In this document: positions 47,001 through 56,209 of the stretch, one piece after another
How the letters are laid out: every line of letters starts with the position of its first letter
How positions within the stretch are numbered: the stretch's first letter is position 1
Assembly: GCA_963969345.1 (NCBI GenBank)
Contig: OZ017768.1
Location: 6,534,718-6,598,717, forward strand
Reading direction: 5' to 3'
From: Turbatrix aceti
Taxonomy: Eukaryota > Nematoda > Chromadorea > Rhabditida > Panagrolaimidae
DNA: 64,000 nt
Notes under the pieces: generated by a model
Seen by the model: the letters and a program-made list of their open reading frames with translations, nothing else
The model's database searches: none
Told to the model about the DNA's origin: nothing
Position numbers and translations under genes: made by a program

Positions 47001-50000
47001 GTGCCACCCACCGAGGAAGACACCATGGCTCAGTGCAGGGACTTTATGGTATGTTTTTATAAACAAAAAAAAAGAAAGAAAAAAATTCTATTGTTGTGTC
47101 ATTTTTCAGGCGGTGATTGGAAACGGATCAACAAATCGTAGACCGAATAACAACACCCATCGCCCAACTGATACCCGTGTTCGTGGTGGTAAAACAAAGT
47201 ATGGCGGATTTGTTCCGGGTTCTTACAAAAACTTCCTTCCGGACACGGGTGCGAGGACTCAGGCTCGATATTCCGGTACTCCGCAGGAATACGATGGTCC
47301 GACGTCGTCAGCGGTTCTGCCACCACCGACGAACAAGACGGTGGACCCATCGGCTCGTCCATTTTCGATTGCCAAAGCGACAAATCTGTTTTCCGGAGCT
47401 CCGCATGCGAACCCAAACAAACAGAATACGGTACTTCCAATTATGCATAACATTGTCGGGGATGCTTCCGGCCTCAGCGACGAAGCCGAGGGCGACGCCG
47501 GCAGGGACACTGCTTCGGATGAGAGCGGTTCTGAACTTGTAAGTTTGTTGTTTGTTGGGTTTTAAAAAAAAAATTGTTTTGAATTTTAGTTTGTTTTATA
47601 AAAAGTTTTGGATTTCAGTTCATAAAAAAATTTTTAAAAAATTGTTTTGAATTTTTATTAACAAAAAAATTGTTGTAAATTATATTTTTTTTATTGAACA
47701 AAATGTTTTGAATTTCAGTTCATTAACAAAAATTTAAAAAAAATTGTTTCAGTTCACAAGAAAAACTAAAAAAATCGTTTTGCAATTTTTTTATATCGGG
47801 CTTCATTGCCATCCGCGGGCTTTTATGGTGCGCACTCGAGAAAACGTGCGCAATATCGCTGCGAGTGACAAAAAAACTGCGTGCGCGCACGTAAAAGGAG
47901 TCAGATTCAAAAAAAGGCCCTGAAGCCAATTTTTGTTTTTTATGCTCGCGGTCAATTTGGTCGACTCAAGCATGTCCCAAAGATTGATTCTAGATTTTCA
48001 GGGTTTTTATCTGACAATATTGGGCACCGCCACAGGCATTGAAAAAACATGAAACTTTCAAACACTGTAGCTTTGTGCAAAATTATCCGATAAAAAGCTC
48101 AACTAGCTTAAAGTGATATATGGGACATGCCAAAGCCTATTCAGGTGACCGTAGGCATAAAAATCAAAAATTGGCTTCAGGGCCTTTTTTTGAACATGAC
48201 TCCTTTTACGTGCGCGCACGCAGTTTTTTTGTCACTCGCACAGAAAAAGCGGTTTTTTGCGCGCGTTTTCTCGAGTGCGCACCATAAAAGCCCGCGGAAT
48301 ATTATTATATTATTATAAAAAAATTATGTTTAGAAATTTAAAAAATGTTTTGGATTTCAGTTTATAAAAAAAATGAAAAAAAAATGTTTAGTGATTAAAA
48401 ATTTCAGTTTATCCCACATAATCCTGCACGACGCCATCCTGGATTTGTTCCGAACGAAGACATCAATCGCGACGGTCTAGACTTTGACGACTTTGATCTG
48501 ATGGCGCCGATCCATCCTCATAACAGCAGAGATGTCGTGGCTCCTCGCAGCCCTCACAGGATGCATGAGCAGAACAACTTTTCCGATGGCTACGCCGGCC
48601 CCAGACGCCAGAATCCGCTTTTGAGAGATTCTCCTCGTCGGTACGACGGCGGTGGGCATTATACGTCAGGCTCTGATTCTCCCCCTCAGAATCAGCGGTA
48701 CCGTAACAATGCGTTCGGCCGCGATCGTGATCAGCGACCCCATTTTGCGCCCTATCGTGGACCACAGCAGCCCGCGCCGGTCCACGCGGTCTATCGTGGA
48801 CCACCGCAGCCCGCGCCGGTTCACCCGCATGCCCGTCCGATGAGCGCCAGGCCGTATCAGCACGAACGGTATTATCGCAGTCCCCCCCGCGATTCCTACC
48901 GCCGGGGGGATGACTATCACCATGAAACGGACGCTGAACTCCATCACCGTCGACGGTTGGAAGATGATTTGCGGTTCGCGGAAGAAGAACGCAACCGTCG
49001 TGCGCGCGACAACGACCGTCGCCGTCAGCGACCTACTAACTACGCTTCTGACCGGGATGTTGTGTACGGTCACCACCGAGATTTCTACGATGAGGACGTA
49101 CCGCGCCCGAGACCGAGACCGGCCTATGCCCGTGATTCTGATTTCCGAATGAGTGCCCCAGCGCGTCCTCAACCTGCTGCTCATTCGCCGCAGCGACTGG
49201 CGGACTGGCTGCGACGTCCTCTTCCCTACACTACGGGACGACCGGCAGAAGTTCAGACTGCCCACGAATATCCGACGGAATCGGAAGAGCAACCGGCCAA
49301 TCCATCTGCATCTGCCGCGCAGCAATCTTCACCGCCTCAGCGCAGTAATGCACTTCCGACTCAAGATCTGAATGCCATGGTTGCAGATAAGGATTCGTAT
49401 ATTAAAAGATCTGTAAGTTTTTTTCTAGATTTTAAATGTGACTTTGAAACATTGGGATTGGGCGAACTGATTTTTCTTGAACTTGTTCGCGAACAAATTT
49501 TATTTTTTTTTAAATTTTTATGAATTTTTGTTTGAAAATTTCAAAAAAAAATAATTTTTTTTTTATTTTCAAGATTTAAAAAAAAATTTAACAATTTTTA
49601 AAAAGCTTTTCAAACAGTAGGCGAACTTATCCAAAACGAAAAAACATGGACTACTCAGTTTTTTCATTTTTTTTGTACTCGGGGAACAAATTTCGCGCAA
49701 AATAACACAAAAAATCATGTTCGATGTTTGTTTGCGTATAAAAAACGGCTAAAACCTTGGATGAAATTATCTTTCTTTCTTTTTCCATTTGATTTTTTAT
49801 TTACACATTTGCAAATTATTACAGGCAGAGGTCGCGGATTTGGTGTACCTCCTGACCCGTAGCAATCCTCGAATGAGCCTGCAAACGGTTATTGAAGTAT
49901 TGGAAAACACAGGCTACGCAGATGAAGCTCCACGATCAAGCGCCGTGCTGGGCGTTATGCTGAAAATGTTCAACCTAAATCATCTGGATGTAGTTGAAAT

Positions 50001-50094
50001 TAACGGCACGGTGAGTAGTTACTTGAATAGTTTGTGTGTGGTTGTGTTTATCGATGGGTTTTTTCAGACTTTCATTGTCAACAAAGACGCCTGA
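44023..50094 (+). CDS. unrecognised 1251-aa protein: helical N-terminus, long disordered middle, winged-helix-like C-terminus
   Basis: Eleven exons with continuous phase: 44023-44345, 44400-44469, 44522-44632, 44896-45229, 45281-45685, 46129-46421, 46476-47048, 47110-47538, 48408-49412, 49825-50010 and 50068-50094. Residues 1-300 are a folded-looking alpha/beta region (for example FTALHAVTATHPKALSSVIQ, YGEDLTYYLRMRAGTRELCI, YFKLYLSDEDKKALGI). Residues 330-700 are very acidic, rich in Asp, Glu and Ser. Residues 847-1180 are Arg/Pro/Tyr-rich (RRYDGGG, PAPVHAVYRGP, RSPPRDSYRRG, RPRPRPAYARD). Residues 1182-1251 have three short helices and a closing hairpin (LDVVEINGT-TFIVNK). No signal peptide or membrane segment. 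This layout recalls germ-granule scaffold proteins with LOTUS domains, but that is only an inference. Confidence 0.8.
47576..48407 (+). repeat. reiterated TTTTGRATTTCAGTT units (decoy 3' splice sites) in intron 8
   Basis: The bases around the exon 9 acceptor (AAATTTCAGTTTATCCC at 48400) recur upstream: GGATTTCAGTTCATAAAA near 47616, GAATTTCAGTTCATTAAC near 47711, TTTCAGTTCACAAG near 47747, and GGATTTCAGTTTATAAAA near 48354. Related diverged units lie between. Each holds an intact TTTCAG. Confidence 0.8.
47811..48299. mobile_element. foldback/MITE-like element with inverted arms of about 140 bp, in intron 8
   Basis: Left arm 47811-47952 and right arm 48151-48299 are inverted copies. Both contain CCGCGGGCTTTTATGGTGCG, GCGTGCGCGCACGTAAAAGG and AGGCCCTGAAGCCAATTTTT in the same order, with few mismatches and a small region of divergence near 47850. 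The loop is about 200 bp of A/T-rich sequence. A target duplication could not be defined. It differs from the TTCGTTCG family. It interrupts the array of decoy acceptors. Confidence 0.9.
49454..49755. mobile_element. hAT-like MITE, copy F, in intron 9 of the 1251-aa gene
   Basis: Left end GGGATTGGGCGAACTGA followed by GAACTTGTTCGCGAACAAAT, then A/T-rich filler, a GGGGAACAAATTTCGCGCAAA segment and a right side with AAAAAACGGC. Strongly decayed, but in the same order as copy C. Confidence 0.55.
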
Positions 50095-50395
50095 AGTCTG
50101 TCTTTGCAGGTTCCAGTCGGCCTAATTTGGTCTGTTACCCGTTTTGAAGTGCATTTTGCATTTATTCTTGCCTTTTGTGCATTATCGCCTTATTTTACCC
50201 ATCGCTTTTGCGCATCCATACCTTCTACTGACAATATTGACCCTATTTGTATTGACCAGGCTTGTTTCTATTTATTTATGGTACAGTTATCAGTTATCAC
50301 CTCATTCGAAGAAGTGACTGTTTTCGACGGACTGTTAATCAGTTTTCACAGGAAAAGGTGATTGATCCTGGGCTCAGGTGGGCAGGTGAACGCGT
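50095..50395. other. convergent 3' flank of the 1251-aa gene and ACADSB
   Basis: TTTATT at 50271-50276 is a minus-strand AATAAA for ACADSB. No plus-strand AATAAA was seen for the 1251-aa gene, so its transcript may use a variant hexamer. Confidence 0.45.
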
Positions 50396-51816
50396 TTAGG
50401 CCTTGTACTCGGCGTCGATGAGTTTGGCGATAGTGTTGAGCTGAACGTTGGACGTGCCCTCGTAGATAGTGCCGATCTTGGCGTCGCGGTAGAATTTCTC
50501 GACGGGAAATTCCTTGGTAAAGCCGACGCCACCGAGCCACTCCACGCACTTGGAAGCAGCGTTGCCCGCAACGACGGAGGAATACCACTTGGCCTGGGCG
50601 GCTTCCTTGATGTACGGCAGACCGCGGCCCTTGAGGCGAGCTGCGTTGTAGACCAGCAGCCTAGCAGCGTCCACCTGGGTCGCCACCTCCGCGAGTTGGT
50701 GCTGGATGCCCTGGAAATCGATGATGCGCTTGCCAAACTGCTTGCGCTCCTGGATGTACGGGACGGTCGCGTCGAGAGCGCCCTGGGCGCAGCCAATCAT
50801 CTGCGCGCCAATACCGATGCGGCCGGCGTTGAGGCACTCGATCGCGTACTTGTAAGCCTTGCCCTTCTCGCCGAGGATGGCAGACGGGGGCACGCGGACG
50901 TTGTCAAAGTGGACAGGGCACGTGGAAGAAGCCCGAATGCCGAGTTTGTCCTCCGTCTTGCCGACCGACACTCCGTCGTGGTCGGCGTCGACGAGGAAGC
51001 ACGTGATCCCTCGGTGACCCTTGGAGGGATCTACGTTCGCCATGACGAGGAAGAACGACGCCTGACCGGCATTCGTGATCCAGAGCTTGGAGCCGTTGAT
51101 GACGTAGTCTTCGCCCATTTTCTGGGCTGTGGTTTTGAGGGCAAAGGCGTCGGAGCCGGAGCTGGCTTCTGAGAGGCAGAATGCTCCGACCCAGTCATTG
51201 ACAATATGAGGCAGATATTTTTGCTTTTGCTCTTCCGTGCCGAGTTCGATGATCAACGGCGCGACGAGCGTATTTTGGACGTCGCAGAAGACGGACACCG
51301 ACGGATCGATTTTTGCGAGTTCTTCAACAACGATCACGGTATTGAAAAAAGAGGCTTCTGGGCCGTCGTACTTTTCCGGGACTTCGATGCCCATGAGCTA
51401 AAAAAATATATAATTTATAAAAATTTTTCTATGCAACAAAATTTTAATTAAAATTACGTACACCGTTCTGAAAGACTCCATCGATGACGCGCTTGTCCAT
51501 GAGCTCGTTCCTGTCCATCTCCCGGACCAGAGGCTTTATCACGTCGTGTGAGAACTTTTTGACTGAAACAAAAAAACATTGGTCTGCGCAAGCTCCCAAA
51601 ATGCCAAAAAATAGGCTTACCTGTAGTCTGAAAGGCCAGCTCGTCTTCGCTGAGCTGCGTGATCGGCGCGGGGTCATGCTCGGCTTCGGAGCGGGGCGGG
51701 AGACGTCCTGCGCCCTGGGTGAACGACCGGACGCTCACGCTCGCTGGGGCTGCGAGCGAAGCCGGCACGCGGCCGACGGCGGTTTTGACGCACGCGAGGA
51801 GGGACTGGGAAAGCAT
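50396..51816 (-). CDS. ACADSB: short/branched-chain acyl-CoA dehydrogenase, mitochondrial
   Basis: Exons 51816-51621, 51562-51462 and 51397-50396; 432 aa, equal to the human precursor length. A flavoprotein that removes two hydrogens from 2-methyl-branched and short acyl-CoA in isoleucine breakdown, in the mitochondrial matrix. Residues 1-40 are a presequence rich in Arg, Ser and Ala with no acid. The family motifs are present: [44 protein letters not shown] and [20 protein letters not shown]. The catalytic glutamate is E412 in [15 protein letters not shown] is the best fit to the order [21 protein letters not shown], but a short-chain (ACADS) relation cannot be excluded without alignment. 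AG-ending acceptor-like sequence lies about 22 nt before the ATG. Confidence 0.93.
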
Positions 51817-54800
51817 TTCCGCGCAAATGTACTGCACCTGAAGCCGGTAATGTTAAACAGGTAACACGAGGCTTCTGACAAATAGTTAATTTCAACGCTA
51901 GTTTCCATCTGAGAGGATCCCTCGAGGGCGACAGACCTCAACGTCGCGAAAAAGACAAACTGCTGCCGTCGATCAGTCGACCGAGACTACGCGTAGCGCG
52001 ACGATTTGTGATCATTGATTTGTGATAGTGCTAAATCACAGGGGGCGGGGCGGAGCGAGGGTATGTATGAGAGCTACGAGCTACGCGCCGCCGTCGTTGT
52101 TCATCGAGCACTCCTTGCTCGCCGGGGCTCGGAGAAGGTATGTATGTACTCGCAATGAATTTATTTACCGGAGCCGGGGACAAGGGGGGGGGGGGTTGGA
52201 TCGACCGTGGCCAACCGCGACCGAGCATTGCTGCTTCTTTGAAGGCTCGTTTGCCCTCTCTGCTCTCCTGACATCCATCAGATCCGAAAAAAGGCTCCGG
52301 CGGTGATAAGAAATCGCTGAGTGAGGATAAGAAAAAAAGTTGCAACGGGAAAAGATGTATGTATAAGTTTTTATTTGTTTTTCCGTCCACGTAGCCAGCA
52401 GCCCCAGCGAGCGAGCGACCAAACAACACGCAAGTAAGATCAATCGGCAGGTGACGACTTTACTATGCGTGTGATGGGACTGGAAAGTAAAAGATAGCGG
52501 CGATTGACAAGAGACGAGGAAGGGAATGAGCAAAACATAGTAACGTCGATGAAGAATCTATAATAACGTGGTCCAGGTAAATTCGTCCTGCGTTGCCTGC
52601 AATTGCAAATTCCTGCAGGCACCGGTAAAATTTTTTTTGTACATAAAAGTAGGAGAAAATAACCTTACTAATCAGTCAGAAAAAGGACAGACTGATAAAA
52701 GTGCAGGCAAAAAATACATTGATTGCCGACGATCAACGACAAGGCAGGTAAAGACTGAAGAAAAACAATACTACTTTGCTCACAAGACTGAAAAACAAAA
52801 CTCAAAATGTGTCCCTTGTTGATTGATTAGGGGGTCTTTGATCTAATCGTAATCGATGCAAAAAAGGTGCGCACAAGGGGGTCAGACGGGGTTAAAAATC
52901 TGGCGCCTTGACACTTTTCATTTTCTTCGTTGGCGTTTTCAAAGTATTTTTCATCAACAATTGAATTCGATGAGTACTGCAATTTTTCATGAACGTTTCG
53001 TTTCATTTAATGAGTACTGCAATGTTTCATTTAAGATACCCATTCTTTGTTTTTTTACTATTTATTTAGCACAATTTGGCATGTCAAAAATAGCAGTGCT
53101 TTGTATGAGCTGTACTGATCAGAAACCAAAATGACCGGCCGAGCCTGAAAAAGACGGCTTCAGACCATGCCAAGCTTGAAAATTTCGGCATTCTTTAATC
53201 TCTGGTTTTTACAATGGCAAGCAAAGCGACTGAAGGGGTCAAAAATCAAAACCTAACACGCTTCTGCATTGTCAGCCGAATCACAAAAACCACAAAGACA
53301 TGCATGAAGTTTATAAAGAGTTTCAAAAACCAGCAATGTCTACAAAATAGAACTGAACGTTGATTACCAGATAAATATTCGGCAATGACTATTTGAAAAC
53401 GTGGTAATTAAAAATGTTCTCATCTGTGTAAGTATAAATATAAACCATTTCCGTCAATCGTCAACCGTCAAACAATTTATTGTTCCAAACTGCTTCAATG
53501 TTGCATTGTCGGAGTTCGAGAAAAACTACTACTTTTTTCAAGTTGAAGATAGTTCAAGCCGACATCTCTATCCAATCAAAAAACAGACACCCTTACTTTT
53601 TCGTGCCATTAAAACATTTATAATTAGAAAAATTTACAAAATCTGCAAGCGTAGATTTCGACTTCCAAACAACTTTTTTAAAATGGATTGCCGTTATTCC
53701 ACTCAAATTGCAACTTTTTTTCTTCCGTGCAACTTTTTATGAGTTGTATGAAAGTTGAACTGTTTGTTTGTTTGCCCCGGTGTCTCGTTGATGCAGCACG
53801 ACAAGAATAAACTAAAAACGACAGTCGAGTGAATATAGACCGTGTGTAACGGACTCGACAGACGACAAGTGACGAAAAGCCTGCATTTTCACATCAAAAA
53901 CCCCTCAAAACATGAATTCCAGACGCTTTGCAACTTTCAACGCCACAGGCAGTACTAAAAAGTGGGATCAGCCAGGAAATGAGGCTAATGGCTTCAAGAT
54001 GTCGGACGATTTGTACTGGACAGCGTTAGCGCCGGCCTGGTCTTGACCAAATGAAAAAATCCTGTGTTATCCGTTCGGCCGCTACCGCAGGTGCCTACGG
54101 CGGCCTGATTAGTCATCGGCACTACGGTCATCGATCAACGCTGCACTGCAGGCAGCGCCGGCCTGCGTATGTACGTACATACCTCTCCGGCTGGCTAATA
54201 AAACGTGCTCTGCTGCTGCCTGCAACAGAGCCTGCAACGCTTTTTTTTCTCCCGATGAGTGGCTGGCAGAGCCCCCAACCGCCGCCAGGGGTGCGTACCC
54301 CCGAGTTCGTCGTTCCGGATCCATACGCAGTACCGGAGAGGATGGCAGCGTGCGTGCGTATACGCGTACGAGGAGGTCGAAGCGAGGACGCGCGCTCAAA
54401 AATTGTTTGCTAGGTTGCTGCGCTGCGTTGTACACGAAGAAGAGGACGCCCCGGCGAACCGAACGAACAGAACAGTTGGTTGATGCTACGCGCTCGCTTT
54501 TCAAGAGGCAGCGAGAGGCTTTTGAACGAGCTTTTCTCCCAAAATGGAGTTAAAGAAAGCCGAAGAATTGGAATTGTTGTTGCTTCTTTCCCGCCGCAAA
54601 GTTTGGGGCTTGCTTTGTCGTCTGTTTCTTCCCGGTGCCACCACCACCAGTGCGGCTGGCGACGACAGCGCCGAGCTTTTTTTGACAGCCTTGGTTTGGT
54701 TGGCAGTTGCCAGGCTTGACTCGCTTTTTGGCGTTTTCTGCCTCCACGGCCCGTTTAACGACGTCCGTACGATTTTGTTCCACGCGAGCTGCCCGGGAGG

Positions 54801-56209
54801 CTTTCTTCTGCCTTTCGCGTTTTTCTCTCAATGCCCGGTTTGTTGGCTGCCAACCGCTGCCGGTCCTCAATGCGATATATTCAATTCTCATGGCATTTAG
54901 CTATTGTTTGGCTCAATTGAATTTTGTCTGCCCGCGTTTCCCCTCACATCTGTGGCCCCCGCCGCCAGTCGATGCGGCGATGCAAACGAGACGGTTTAGC
55001 GTTTTGTTTCGTTTGCCCGCGGCGGATTTGGCGTGTACGGCGAGGCAAAGCGAGTCTTTTTCTTTTTTTTTTGGTCATAGAAAATACCTCGGTGGTGCTG
55101 GTGAATACGTGAATGTCTCACTGACTCCCTGTGAGGCATGGTGACAACGCGTTGCACGCTATAATACTTTTTTTTGCCTCTCGTACAACAAACACTGTTG
55201 TCAATTTTCAAATCGATGGATTCGTGCGCGCGCGCGCGCTCCATTTTTGCAGTCCCCGCAGCGCTATGACAATGACAATTGTCATTTTGGCCTTAATATT
55301 CCCCGGGACTGAGTAAGATTGAGATTGGCTATCCCGCATCCGATCATCAGCCGCCACCGCCGCTACCGCCATCGTTTGTCGCCGGCACAATAACGGGAAT
55401 GGGTACGGCTGTTCCCGGTTTCCGCGCATCGATCGATTCCATACGGTCTCTCGTCTTTCTTCGCCAAGGTCAAGACTGACTGACTGACCGCCGTGTTCGA
55501 TTACGCCGAGCGAAACCGTTCGTTCGGTCGAATGATTCGAGATCCATCCCATAAGATCTCGTCTCGCATTCCAACCGAGTTCACCTTCTCCGCGTCGCAT
55601 TCATTCCTTTTTTCCCTATCACCGCTGGAATTCGGTTGCATCCATCCATGCAGCGTCGAAAAGAGCGAGATTTTGGTTATAACTATCGGTGGTGACAAGG
55701 CAGGTGTGCATGCATGTATGCGGGCGTTTTCTTCCTATGTACCTCTCTTGCTCTGATAAACAACAACTACACCCCCCCCCCCTCTTGTTGGCTTGTACAG
55801 TCATAGCTCGTCACGGCGGCTGGAATGATGACTAATCATCCAGTGTCCTCGGACGACGACGGCGGCGGCGGCGGGGGGTGGGGTGTAAAAAAATACTGCA
55901 GAACGGAGGAGGCACGCCTTTGTGTCACTGCCCGGCTGGCAGAGTCATTTATTGAGGGCTGATGAACTGCCGGCCTCGATTTGTCAGGAACAGACTCGCA
56001 AGCCTCTGAAAAAAAAATCAATCGATCGGCGAGGGCGTGAACGCGACACCTCCGTGTACACTGTACAATATTTTGTCTATAATACTTTCGTGACGATATC
56101 CGTTTTTTTTACGTTTTTGTAATTGCCTTTTTTCCTCCACCTCGTAAACTATTACATGAGAAATTTCAGTTTTCGTAACCCCAAAATCCACTTCTCACCC
56201 ACTACTGCC
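51817..56209. other. 4.4-kb noncoding stretch between ACADSB and alpha-spectrin
   Basis: It holds a G12 run (52184-52195), a C11 run (55772-55782), several GTATGTAT or palindromic GTACGTAC motifs and long A/T-rich parts. Only one frame, on the minus strand at 54550-54891, looked possibly coding. An acceptor-like GAAATTTCAG ends at 56169, 40 nt before the spectrin ATG, so a 5' UTR intron is likely. Confidence 0.45.
54550..54891 (-). CDS. possible small basic protein, 113 aa (weak)
   Basis: An uninterrupted ATG-to-TAA frame. The composition is protein-like and strongly basic (ALREKRERQKKASRAARVEQ, then a KKQQQFQFF end), with helix-forming Arg/Lys/Glu/Ala in the middle. GC content is higher than in the flanks. 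There is no recognised domain, no clear splice structure and no obvious poly(A) hexamer close by. It may be a chance frame in GC-rich promoter DNA. Confidence 0.25.
   Translation of the reverse strand: MRIEYIALRTGSGWQPTNRALREKRERQKKASRAARVEQNRTDVVKRAVEAENAKKRVKPGNCQPNQGCQKKLGAVVASRTGGGGTGKKQTTKQAPNFAAGKKQQQFQFFGFL

Noticed and set aside
53401..53742. 113-residue plus-strand frame
   Set aside because: A/T-driven Phe/Ile/Lys/Asn composition, no domain and no splice context.
53911..54045. 44-residue ATG frame (starts MNSRRFATFNATG)
   Set aside because: Plausible amino-acid mix, but too short and without supporting neighbours; not strong enough to call.
7498..55715. Recurrent GTATGTA/TACATAC motifs in spacers (near 3933, 7500, 25203, 52060, 52138, 54170, 55706)
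   Set aside because: Could be a promoter element, but the motif is short and positions relative to genes are inconsistent.
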